From the NCBI RefSeq assembly GCF_033115175.1, contig NC_084834.1, forward strand, positions 13,179,294-13,243,293: a DNA stretch of 64,000 nucleotides, written 5' to 3'. Below the pieces are notes generated by a model. The model was not told the origin of the DNA. It made no database searches and saw nothing but the letters and a program-made list of their open reading frames with translations. Below are positions 1 to 11,787 of this stretch, one piece after another (position 1 is the stretch's first letter; every line of letters starts with the position of its first letter). The DNA comes from Lepus europaeus (taxonomy: Eukaryota > Chordata > Mammalia > Lagomorpha > Leporidae). Made by a program: the position numbers and the translations under genes.

Positions 1-25
1 TCTGGAGCTGCGGTGGCATCCTCGG

Positions 26-61
26 CTCTCTGCCAGGAAGGGTGTGCTTCCTGGCAGAGAG
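26..61. other. Perfect 15-bp hairpin present in every 918-bp unit
   Basis: The arms CTCTCTGCCAGGAAG (26-40) and CTTCCTGGCAGAGAG (47-61) are exact reverse complements around a 6-nt loop, GGTGTG. The same structure recurs at +918 intervals through the array (944, 1862, and so on to 11962). The stem has no change in any copy; the only variant is G to A in the loop of the last three copies. The corresponding segment of the decayed units downstream keeps a shortened AGGAA...TTCCT pairing. Confidence 0.85.
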
Positions 62-681
62 AGGGGCCGCGGTGCGAGTCGGGTGCTCCGACACGGGGCC
101 GTGTGTGCTCCCGGGTTCTCAGCTTGGCTGCACGCTGCCTGGGCCTGTGTGCAAGGCGTCCGTTTCTCCCCGCTGGGGTCTCCTAACCCGTCCGGGAGGG
201 GGCTATGCTTCCTGTTCCCCACGTCTGCTCCTGCCATGGCCCCGTCCGGTGCAGCAGTCCCACCAGCATGCCTTGAGTTGCCACGCAGGCTGCGAGTGCA
301 GAAGGCTCCCGGGACCTGGCGTGGAGTGCCCCACTGCCCCTGGTGGCCCAGTGTGCGCAGGGGACTTAGGCGCGGGCACGCCGCGCTCCGCAAGGATGGT
401 CCTCTGGGCCTCTGCTTCTCCTGAGATGTCCTTGCCCCGGCCCCTCCCCGGCCCGGCCCTGGTGCCTGCCTTCAGTTTCCCTTCGGTGGGATTTTTTGTT
501 GCGTAGGCACACGCCCGTGCTTCTCCTTACTGACCTAGGTACCCACGTTAGGCGAGGGGAGATGTGGGGCTGGGAGAACCTTTTCTGCCTGATCTTCTAG
601 GCGGAGGCAGGTGTGTTGTCTGAAAAGACCCTCACTCAACTCAGGCCAAGTATGCTATGTACTCTCTCTCTTCTTCCGCAG

Positions 682-3600
682 ACACGGCGGAGCCCGGCAC
701 CCGGGAACCTCTTCCGGACGTGCCGCCTTCGCGCACGGATGCGCCCGACGTTTGCACCGAGCCCGACCACGGTAGGGGCCCGGGCGTCTTGTGTCCTCTG
801 CCCCTGGGTGCCCGCGGGGTTGCCGGAGCTCCTGGAGCGAGAAGGGGGCTTTCCTAGTCCCTCCGGGACCGGGAAGCGGTCGCCCAGCGACTCCTGGTCC
901 CGAACCCCTGGCCAGTGCTCTGGAGCTGCGGTGGCATCCTCGGCTCTCTGCCAGGAAGGGTGTGCTTCCTGGCAGAGAGAGGGGCCGCGGTGCGAGTCGG
1001 GTGCTCCGACACGGGGCCGTGTGTGCTCCCGGGTTCTCAGCTTGGCTGCACGCTGCCTGGGCCTGTGTGCAAGGCGTCCGTTTCTCCCCGCTGGGGTCTC
1101 CTAACCCGTCCGGGAGGGGGCTATGCTTCCTGTTCCCCACGTCTGCTCCTGCCATGGCCCCGTCCGGTGCAGCAGTCCCACCAGCATGCCTTGAGTTGCC
1201 ACGCAGGCTGCGAGTGCAGAAGGCTCCCGGGACCTGGCGTGGAGTGCCCCACTGCCCCTGGTGGCCCAGTGTGCGCAGGGGACTTAGGCGCGGGCACGCC
1301 GCGCTCCGCAAGGATGGTCCTCTGGGCCTCTGCTTCTCCTGAGATGTCCTTGCCCCGGCCCCTCCCCGGCCCGGCCCTGGTGCCTGCCTTCAGTTTCCCT
1401 TCGGTGGGATTTTTTGTTGCGTAGGCACACGCCCGTGCTTCTCCTTACTGACCTAGGTACCCACGTTAGGCGAGGGGAGATGTGGGGCTGGGAGAACCTT
1501 TTCTGCCTGATCTTCTAGGCGGAGGCAGGTGTGTTGTCTGAAAAGACCCTCACTCAACTCAGGCCAAGTATGCTATGTACTCTCTCTCTTCTTCCGCAGA
1601 CACGGCGGAGCCCGGCACCCGGGAACCTCTTCCGGACGTGCCGCCTTCGCGCACGGATGCGCCCGACGTTTGCACCGAGCCCGACCACGGTAGGGGCCCG
1701 GGCGTCTTGTGTCCTCTGGCCCTGGGTGCCCGCGGGGTTGCCGGAGCTCCTGGAGCGAGAAGGGGGCTTTCCTAGTCCCTCCGGGACCGGGAAGCGGTCG
1801 CCCAGCGACTCCTGGTCCCGAACCCCTGGCCAGTGCTCTGGAGCTGCGGTGGCATCCTCGGCTCTCTGCCAGGAAGGGTGTGCTTCCTGGCAGAGAGAGG
1901 GGCCGCGGTGCGAGTCGGGTGCTCCGACACGGGGCCGTGTGTGCTCCCGGGTTCTCAGCTTGGCTGCACGCTGCCTGGGCCTGTGTGCAAGGCGTCCGTT
2001 TCTCCCCGCTGGGGTCTCCTAACCCGTCCGGGAGGGGGCTATGCTTCCTGTTCCCCACGTCTGCTCCTGCCATGGCCCCGTCCGGTGCAGCAGTCCCACC
2101 AGCATGCCTTGAGTTGCCACGCAGGCTGCGAGTGCAGAAGGCTCCCGGGACCTGGCGTGGAGTGCCCCACTGCCCCTGGTGGCCCAGTGTGCGCAGGGGA
2201 CTTAGGCGCGGGCACGCCGCGCTCCGCAAGGATGGTCCTCTGGGCCTCTGCTTCTCCTGAGATGTCCTTGCCCCGGCCCCTCCCCGGCCCGGCCCTGGTG
2301 CCTGCCTTCAGTTTCCCTTCGGTGGGATTTTTTGTTGCGTAGGCACACGCCCGTGCTTCTCCTTACTGACCTAGGTACCCACGTTAGGCGAGGGGAGATG
2401 TGGGGCTGGGAGAACCTTTTCTGCCTGATCTTCTAGGCGGAGGCAGGTGTGTTGTCTGAAAAGACCCTCACTCAACTCAGGCCAAGTATGCTATGTACTC
2501 TCTCTCTTCTTCCGCAGACACGGCGGAGCCCGGCACCCGGGAACCTCTTCCGGACGTGCCGCCTTCGCGCACGGATGCGCCCGACGTTTGCACCGAGCCC
2601 GACCACGGTAGGGGCCCGGGCGTCTTGTGTCCTCTGGCCCTGGGTGCCCGCGGGGTTGCCGGAGCTCCTGGAGCGAGAAGGGGGCTTTCCTAGTCCCTCC
2701 GGGACCGGGAAGCGGTCGCCCAGCGACTCCTGGTCCCGAACCCCTGGCCAGTGCTCTGGAGCTGCGGTGGCATCCTCGGCTCTCTGCCAGGAAGGGTGTG
2801 CTTCCTGGCAGAGAGAGGGGCCGCGGTGCGAGTCGGGTGCTCCGACACGGGGCCGTGTGTGCTCCCGGGTTCTCAGCTTGGCTGCACGCTGCCTGGGCCT
2901 GTGTGCAAGGCGTCCGTTTCTCCCCGCTGGGGTCTCCTAACCCGTCCGGGAGGGGGCTATGCTTCCTGTTCCCCACGTCTGCTCCTGCCATGGCCCCGTC
3001 CGGTGCAGCAGTCCCACCAGCATGCCTTGAGTTGCCACGCAGGCTGCGAGTGCAGAAGGCTCCCGGGACCTGGCGTGGAGTGCCCCACTGCCCCTGGTGG
3101 CCCAGTGTGCGCAGGGGACTTAGGCGCGGGCACGCCGCGCTCCGCAAGGATGGTCCTCTGGGCCTCTGCTTCTCCTGAGATGTCCTTGCCCCGGCCCCTC
3201 CCCGGCCCGGCCCTGGTGCCTGCCTTCAGTTTCCCTTCGGTGGGATTTTTTGTTGCGTAGGCACACGCCCGTGCTTCTCCTTACTGACCTAGGTACCCAC
3301 GTTAGGCGAGGGGAGATGTGGGGCTGGGAGAACCTTTTCTGCCTGATCTTCTAGGCGGAGGCAGGTGTGTTGTCTGAAAAGACCCTCACTCAACTCAGGC
3401 CAAGTATGCTATGTACTCTCTCTCTTCTTCCGCAGACACGGCGGAGCCCGGCACCCGGGAACCTCTTCCGGACGTGCCGCCTTCGCGCACGGATGCGCCC
3501 GACGTTTGCACCGAGCCCGACCACGGTAGGGGCCCGGGCGTCTTGTGTCCTCTGGCCCTGGGTGCCCGCGGGGTTGCCGGAGCTCCTGGAGCGAGAAGGG

Positions 3601-6600
3601 GGCTTTCCTAGTCCCTCCGGGACCGGGAAGCGGTCGCCCAGCGACTCCTGGTCCCGAACCCCTGGCCAGTGCTCTGGAGCTGCGGTGGCATCCTCGGCTC
3701 TCTGCCAGGAAGGGTGTGCTTCCTGGCAGAGAGAGGGGCCGCGGTGCGAGTCGGGTGCTCCGACACGGGGCCGTGTGTGCTCCCGGGTTCTCAGCTTGGC
3801 TGCACGCTGCCTGGGCCTGTGTGCAAGGCGTCCGTTTCTCCCCGCTGGGGTCTCCTAACCCGTCCGGGAGGGGGCTATGCTTCCTGTTCCCCACGTCTGC
3901 TCCTGCCATGGCCCCGTCCGGTGCAGCAGTCCCACCAGCATGCCTTGAGTTGCCACGCAGGCTGCGAGTGCAGAAGGCTCCCGGGACCTGGCGTGGAGTG
4001 CCCCACTGCCCCTGGTGGCCCAGTGTGCGCAGGGGACTTAGGCGCGGGCACGCCGCGCTCCGCAAGGATGGTCCTCTGGGCCTCTGCTTCTCCTGAGATG
4101 TCCTTGCCCCGGCCCCTCCCCGGCCCGGCCCTGGTGCCTGCCTTCAGTTTCCCTTCGGTGGGATTTTTTGTTGCGTAGGCACACGCCCGTGCTTCTCCTT
4201 ACTGACCTAGGTACCCACGTTAGGCGAGGGGAGATGTGGGGCTGGGAGAACCTTTTCTGCCTGATCTTCTAGGCGGAGGCAGGTGTGTTGTCTGAAAAGA
4301 CCCTCACTCAACTCAGGCCAAGTATGCTATGTACTCTCTCTCTTCTTCCGCAGACACGGCGGAGCCCGGCACCCGGGAACCTCTTCCGGACGTGCCGCCT
4401 TCGCGCACGGATGCGCCCGACGTTTGCACCGAGCCCGACCACGGTAGGGGCCCGGGCGTCTTGTGTCCTCTGGCCCTGGGTGCCCGCGGGGTTGCCGGAG
4501 CTCCTGGAGCGAGAAGGGGGCTTTCCTAGTCCCTCCGGGACCGGGAAGCGGTCGCCCAGCGACTCCTGGTCCCGAACCCCTGGCCAGTGCTCTGGAGCTG
4601 CGGTGGCATCCTCGGCTCTCTGCCAGGAAGGGTGTGCTTCCTGGCAGAGAGAGGGGCCGCGGTGCGAGTCGGGTGCTCCGACACGGGGCCGTGTGTGCTC
4701 CCGGGTTCTCAGCTTGGCTGCACGCTGCCTGGGCCTGTGTGCAAGGCGTCCGTTTCTCCCCGCTGGGGTCTCCTAACCCGTCCGGGAGGGGGCTATGCTT
4801 CCTGTTCCCCACGTCTGCTCCTGCCATGGCCCCGTCCGGTGCAGCAGTCCCACCAGCATGCCTTGAGTTGCCACGCAGGCTGCGAGTGCAGAAGGCTCCC
4901 GGGACCTGGCGTGGAGTGCCCCACTGCCCCTGGTGGCCCAGTGTGCGCAGGGGACTTAGGCGCGGGCACGCCGCGCTCCGCAAGGATGGTCCTCTGGGCC
5001 TCTGCTTCTCCTGAGATGTCCTTGCCCCGGCCCCTCCCTGGCCCGGCCCTGGTGCCTGCCTTCAGTTTCCCTTCGGTGGGATTTTTTGTTGCGTAGGCAC
5101 ACGCCCGTGCTTCTCCTTACTGACCTAGGTACCCACGTTAGGCGAGGGGAGATGTGGGGCTGGGAGAACCTTTTCTGCCTGATCTTCTAGGCGGAGGCAG
5201 GTGTGTTGTCTGAAAAGACCCTCACTCAACTCAGGCCAAGTATGCTATGTACTCTCTCTCTTCTTCCGCAGACACGGCGGAGCCCGGCACCCGGGAACCT
5301 CTTCCGGACGTGCCGCCTTCGCGCACGGATGCGCCCGACGTTTGCACCGAGCCCGACCACGGTAGGGGCCCGGGCGTCTTGTGTCCTCTGGCCCTGGGTG
5401 CCCGCGGGGTTGCCGGAGCTCCTGGAGCGAGAAGGGGGCTTTCCTAGTCCCTCCGGGACCGGGAAGCGGTCGCCCAGCGACTCCTGGTCCCGAACCCCTG
5501 GCCAGTGCTCTGGAGCTGCGGTGGCATCCTCGGCTCTCTGCCAGGAAGGGTGTGCTTCCTGGCAGAGAGAGGGGCCGCGGTGCGAGTCGGGTGCTCCGAC
5601 ACGGGGCCGTGTGTGCTCCCGGGTTCTCAGCTTGGCTGCACGCTGCCTGGGCCTGTGTGCAAGGCGTCCGTTTCTCCCCGCTGGGGTCTCCTAACCCGTC
5701 CGGGAGGGGGCTATGCTTCCTGTTCCCCACGTCTGCTCCTGCCATGGCCCCGTCCGGTGCAGCAGTCCCACCAGCATGCCTTGAGTTGCCACGCAGGCTG
5801 CGAGTGCAGAAGGCTCCCGGGACCTGGCGTGGAGTGCCCCACTGCCCCTGGTGGCCCAGTGTGCGCAGGGGACTTAGGCGCGGGCACGCCGCGCTCCGCA
5901 AGGATGGTCCTCTGGGCCTCTGCTTCTCCTGAGATGTCCTTGCCCCGGCCCCTCCCCGGCCCGGCCCTGGTGCCTGCCTTCAGTTTCCCTTCGGTGGGAT
6001 TTTTTGTTGCGTAGGCACACGCCCGTGCTTCTCCTTACTGACCTAGGTACCCACGTTAGGCGAGGGGAGATGTGGGGCTGGGAGAACCTTTTCTGCCTGA
6101 TCTTCTAGGCGGAGGCAGGTGTGTTGTCTGAAAAGACCCTCACTCAACTCAGGCCAAGTATGCTATGTACTCTCTCTCTTCTTCCGCAGACACGGCGGAG
6201 CCCGGCACCCGGGAACCTCTTCCGGACGTGCCGCCTTCGCGCACGGATGCGCCCGACGTTTGCACCGAGCCCGACCACGGTAGGGGCCCGGGCGTCTTGT
6301 GTCCTCTGGCCCTGGGTGCCCGCGGGGTTGCCGGAGCTCCTGGAGCGAGAAGGGGGCTTTCCTAGTCCCTCCGGGACCGGGAAGCGGTCGCCCAGCGACT
6401 CCTGGTCCCGAACCCCTGGCCAGTGCTCTGGAGCTGCGGTGGCATCCTCGGCTCTCTGCCAGGAAGGGTGTGCTTCCTGGCAGAGAGAGGGGCCGCGGTG
6501 CGAGTCGGGTGCTCCGACACGGGGCCGTGTGTGCTCCCGGGTTCTCAGCTTGGCTGCACGCTGCCTGGGCCTGTGTGCAAGGCGTCCGTTTCTCCCCGCT

Positions 6601-9600
6601 GGGGTCTCCTAACCCGTCCGGGAGGGGGCTATGCTTCCTGTTCCCCACGTCTGCTCCTGCCATGGCCCCGTCCGGTGCAGCAGTCCCACCAGCATGCCTT
6701 GAGTTGCCACGCAGGCTGCGAGTGCAGAAGGCTCCCGGGACCTGGCGTGGAGTGCCCCACTGCCCCTGGTGGCCCAGTGTGCGCAGGGGACTTAGGCGCG
6801 GGCACGCCGCGCTCCGCAAGGATGGTCCTCTGGGCCTCTGCTTCTCCTGAGATGTCCTTGCCCCGGCCCCTCCCCGGCCCGGCCCTGGTGCCTGCCTTCA
6901 GTTTCCCTTCGGTGGGATTTTTTGTTGCGTAGGCACACGCCCGTGCTTCTCCTTACTGACCTAGGTACCCACGTTAGGCGAGGGGAGATGTGGGGCTGGG
7001 AGAACCTTTTCTGCCTGATCTTCTAGGCGGAGGCAGGTGTGTTGTCTGAAAAGACCCTCACTCAACTCAGGCCAAGTATGCTATGTACTCTCTCTCTTCT
7101 TCCGCAGACACGGCGGAGCCCGGCACCCGGGAACCTCTTCCGGACGTGCCGCCTTCGCGCACGGATGCGCCCGACGTTTGCACCGAGCCCGACCACGGTA
7201 GGGGCCCGGGCGTCTTGTGTCCTCTGGCCCTGGGTGCCCGCGGGGTTGCCGGAGCTCCTGGAGCGAGAAGGGGGCTTTCCTAGTCCCTCCGGGACCGGGA
7301 AGCGGTCGCCCAGCGACTCCTGGTCCCGAACCCCTGGCCAGTGCTCTGGAGCTGCGGTGGCATCCTCGGCTCTCTGCCAGGAAGGGTGTGCTTCCTGGCA
7401 GAGAGAGGGGCCGCGGTGCGAGTCGGGTGCTCCGACACGGGGCCGTGTGTGCTCCCGGGTTCTCAGCTTGGCTGCACGCTGCCTGGGCCTGTGTGCAAGG
7501 CGTCCGTTTCTCCCCGCTGGGGTCTCCTAACCCGTCCGGGAGGGGGCTATGCTTCCTGTTCCCCACGTCTGCTCCTGCCATGGCCCCGTCCGGTGCAGCA
7601 GTCCCACCAGCATGCCTTGAGTTGCCACGCAGGCTGCGAGTGCAGAAGGCTCCCGGGACCTGGCGTGGAGTGCCCCACTGCCCCTGGTGGCCCAGTGTGC
7701 GCAGGGGACTTAGGCGCGGGCACGCCGCGCTCCGCAAGGATGGTCCTCTGGGCCTCTGCTTCTCCTGAGATGTCCTTGCCCCGGCCCCTCCCCGGCCCGG
7801 CCCTGGTGCCTGCCTTCAGTTTCCCTTCGGTGGGATTTTTTGTTGCGTAGGCACACGCCCGTGCTTCTCCTTACTGACCTAGGTACCCACGTTAGGCGAG
7901 GGGAGATGTGGGGCTGGGAGAACCTTTTCTGCCTGATCTTCTAGGCGGAGGCAGGTGTGTTGTCTGAAAAGACCCTCACTCAACTCAGGCCAAGTATGCT
8001 ATGTACTCTCTCTCTTCTTCCGCAGACACGGCGGAGCCCGGCACCCGGGAACCTCTTCCGGACGTGCCGCCTTCGCGCACGGATGCGCCCGACGTTTGCA
8101 CCGAGCCCGACCACGGTAGGGGCCCGGGCGTCTTGTGTCCTCTGCCCCTGGGTGCCCGCGGGGTTGCCGGAGCTCCTGGAGCGAGAAGGGGGCTTTCCTA
8201 GTCCCTCCGGGACCGGGAAGCGGTCGCCCAGCGACTCCTGGTCCCGAACCCCTGGCCAGTGCTCTGGAGCTGCGGTGGCATCCTCGGCTCTCTGCCAGGA
8301 AGGGTGTGCTTCCTGGCAGAGAGAGGGGCCGCGGTGCGAGTCGGGTGCTCCGACACGGGGCCGTGTGTGCTCCCGGGTTCTCAGCTTGGCTGCACGCTGC
8401 CTGGGCCTGTGTGCAAGGCGTCCGTTTCTCCCCGCTGGGGTCTCCTAACCCGTCCGGGAGGGGGCTATGCTTCCTGTTCCCCACGTCTGCTCCTGCCATG
8501 GCCCCGTCCGGTGCAGCAGTCCCACCAGCATGCCTTGAGTTGCCACGCAGGCTGCGAGTGCAGAAGGCTCCCGGGACCTGGCGTGGAGTGCCCCACTGCC
8601 CCTGGTGGCCCAGTGTGCGCAGGGGACTTAGGCGCGGGCACGCCGCGCTCCGCAAGGATGGTCCTCTGGGCCTCTGCTTCTCCTGAGATGTCCTTGCCCC
8701 GGCCCCTCCCCGGCCCGGCCCTGGTGCCTGCCTTCAGTTTCCCTTCGGTGGGATTTTTTGTTGCGTAGGCACACGCCCGTGCTTCTCCTTACTGACCTAG
8801 GTACCCACGTTAGGCGAGGGGAGATGTGGGGCTGGGAGAACCTTTTCTGCCTGATCTTCTAGGCGGAGGCAGGTGTGTTGTCTGAAAAGACCCTCACTCA
8901 ACTCAGGCCAAGTATGCTATGTACTCTCTCTCTTCTTCCGCAGACACGGCGGAGCCCGGCACCCGGGAACCTCTTCCGGACGTGCCGCCTTCGCGCACGG
9001 ATGCGCCCGACGTTTGCACCGAGCCCGACCACGGTAGGGGCCCGGGCGTCTTGTGTCCTCTGGCCCTGGGTGCCCGCGGGGTTGCCGGAGCTCCTGGAGC
9101 GAGAAGGGGGCTTTCCTAGTCCCTCCGGGACCGGGAAGCGGTCGCCCAGCGACTCCTGGTCCCGAACCCCTGGCCAGTGCTCTGGAGCTGCGGTGGCATC
9201 CTCGGCTCTCTGCCAGGAAGGGTGTGCTTCCTGGCAGAGAGAGGGGCCGCGGTGCGAGTCGGGTGCTCCGACACGGGGCCGTGTGTGCTCCCGGGTTCTC
9301 AGCTTGGCTGCACGCTGCCTGGGCCTGTGTGCAAGGCGTCCGTTTCTCCCCGCTGGGGTCTCCTAACCCGTCCGGGAGGGGGCTATGCTTCCTGTTCCCC
9401 ACGTCTGCTCCTGCCATGGCCCCGTCCGGTGCAGCAGTCCCACCAGCATGCCTTGAGTTGCCACGCAGGCTGCGAGTGCAGAAGGCTCCCGGGACCTGGC
9501 GTGGAGTGCCCCACTGCCCCTGGTGGCCCAGTGTGCGCAGGGGACTTAGGCGCGGGCACGCCGCGCTCCGCAAGGATGGTCCTCTGGGCCTCTGCTTCTC

Positions 9601-11787
9601 CTGAGATGTCCTTGCCCCGGCCCCTCCCCGGCCCGGCCCTGGTGCCTGCCTTCAGTTTCCCTTCGGTGGGATTTTTTGTTGCGTAGGCACACGCCCGTGC
9701 TTCTCCTTACTGACCTAGGTACCCACGTTAGGCGAGGGGAGATGTGGGGCTGGGAGAACCTTTTCTGCCTGATCTTCTAGGCGGAGGCAGGTGTGTTGTC
9801 TGAAAAGACCCTCACTCAACTCAGGCCAAGTATGCTATGTACTCTCTCTCTTCTTCCGCAGACACGGCGGAGCCCGGCACCCGGGAACCTCTTCCGGACG
9901 TGCCGCCTTCGCGCACGGATGCGCCCGACGTTTGCACCGAGCCCGACCACGGTAGGGGCCCGGGCGTCTTGTGTCCTCTGCCCCTGGGTGCCCGCGGGGT
10001 TGCCGGAGCTCCTGGAGCGAGAAGGGGGCTTTCCTAGTCCCTCCGGGACCGGGAAGCGGTCGCCCAGCGACTCCTGGTCCCGAACCCCTGGCCAGTGCTC
10101 TGGAGCTGCGGTGGCATCCTCGGCTCTCTGCCAGGAAGGATGTGCTTCCTGGCAGAGAGAGGGGCCGCGGTGCGAGTCGGGTGCTCCGACACGGGGCCGT
10201 GTGTGCTCCCGGGTTCTCAGCTTGGCTGCACGCTGCCTGGGCCTGTGTGCAAGGCGTCCGTTTCTCCCCGCTGGGGTCTCCTAACCCGTCCGGGAGGGGG
10301 CTATGCTTCCTGTTCCCCACGTCTGCTCCTGCCATGGCCCCGTCCGGTGCAGCAGTCCCACCAGCATGCCTTGAGTTGCCACGCAGGCTGCGAGTGCAGA
10401 AGGCTCCCGGGACCTGGCGTGGAGTGCCCCACTGCCCCTGGTGGCCCAGTGTGCGCAGGGGACTTAGGCGCGGGCACGCCGCGCTCCACAAGGATGGTCC
10501 TCTGGGCCTCTGCTTCTCCTGAGATGTCCTTGCCCCGGCCCCTCCCCGGCCCGGCCCTGGTGCCTGCCTTCAGTTTCCCTTCGGTGGGATTTTTTGTTGC
10601 GTAGGCACACGCCCGTGCTTCTCCTTACTGACCTAGGTACCCACGTTAGGCGAGGGGAGATGTGGGGCTGGGAGAACCTTTTCTGCCTGATCTTCTAGGC
10701 GGAGGCAGGTGTGTTGTCTGAAAAGACCCTCACTCAACTCAGGCCAAGTATGCTATGTACTCTCTCTCTTCTTCCGCAGACACGGCGGAGCCCGGCACCC
10801 GGGAACCTCTTCCGGACGTGCCGCCTTCGCGCACGGATGCGCCCGACGTTTGCACCGAGCCCGACCACGGTAGGGGCCCGGGCGTCTTGTGTCCTCTGCC
10901 CCTGGGTGCCCGCGGGGTTGCCGGAGCTCCTGGAGCGAGAAGGGGGCTTTCCTAGTCCCTCCGGGACCGGGAAGCGGTCGCCCAGCGACTCCTGGTCCCG
11001 AACCCCTGGCCAGTGCTCTGGAGCTGCGGTGGCATCCTCGGCTCTCTGCCAGGAAGGATGTGCTTCCTGGCAGAGAGAGGGGCCGCGGTGCGAGTCGGGT
11101 GCTCCGACACGGGGCCGTGTGTGCTCCCGGGTTCTCAGCTTGGCTGCACGCTGCCTGGGCCTGTGTGCAAGGCGTCCGTTTCTCCCCGCTGGGGTCTCCT
11201 AACCCGTCCGGGAGGGGGCTATGCTTCCTGTTCCCCACGTCTGCTCCTGCCATGGCCCCGTCCGGTGCAGCAGTCCCACCAGCATGCCTTGAGTTGCCAC
11301 GCAGGCTGCGAGTGCAGAAGGCTCCCGGGACCTGGCGTGGAGTGCCCCACTGCCCCTGGTGGCCCAGTGTGCGCAGGGGACTTAGGCGCGGGCACGCCGC
11401 GCTCCGCAAGGATGGTCCTCTGGGCCTCTGCTTCTCCTGAGATGTCCTTGCCCCGGCCCCTCCCCGGCCCGGCCCTGGTGCCTGCCTTCAGTTTCCCTTC
11501 GGTGGGATTTTTTGTTGCGTAGGCACACGCCCGTGCTTCTCCTTACTGACCTAGGTACCCACGTTAGGCGAGGGGAGATGTGGGGCTGGGAGAACCTTTT
11601 CTGCCTGATCTTCTAGGCGGAGGCAGGTGTGTTGTCTGAAAAGACCCTCACTCAACTCAGGCCAAGTATGCTATGTACTCTCTCTCTTCTTCCGCAGACA
11701 CGGCGGAGCCCGGCACCCGGGAACCTCTTCCGGACGTGCCGCCTTCGCGCACGGATGCGCCCGACGTTTGCACCGAGCCCGACCACG
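682..11787 (+). other. Candidate symmetric 90-nt exon repeated in 13 array copies
   Basis: Each unit has a pyrimidine-rich tract ending TTCTTCCGCAG, then 90 nt, then CACG|GTAGGG. A branch-point-like CTCAC (631-635) lies about 45 nt upstream of the acceptor. Exon starts are 682, 1600, 2518, 3436, 4354, 5272, 6190, 7108, 8026, 8944, 9862, 10780 and 11698; each is 90 nt. The exon starts after the first base of a codon and ends on the first base of the next (phase 1-1), so consecutive copies splice without a frameshift. They would encode a 30-residue repeat that begins DTAEPGTREPLPDV, ends APDVCTEPDH, and is rich in Pro, Asp, Glu and Thr with one Cys. No protein family was recognised. Caution: the 90 nt are open in all three forward frames, so frame alone is weak evidence. 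No first or last exon is visible. It could also be a spliced non-coding RNA or a chance splice-site pair. Confidence 0.45.

Noticed and set aside
655-1311. 218-codon minus-strand frame repeated in all copies as a real gene
   Set aside because: Stops are rare on both strands of this GC-rich unit, several long frames overlap, and no protein motif is visible. The repeats are near-identical, so conservation carries no coding signal.
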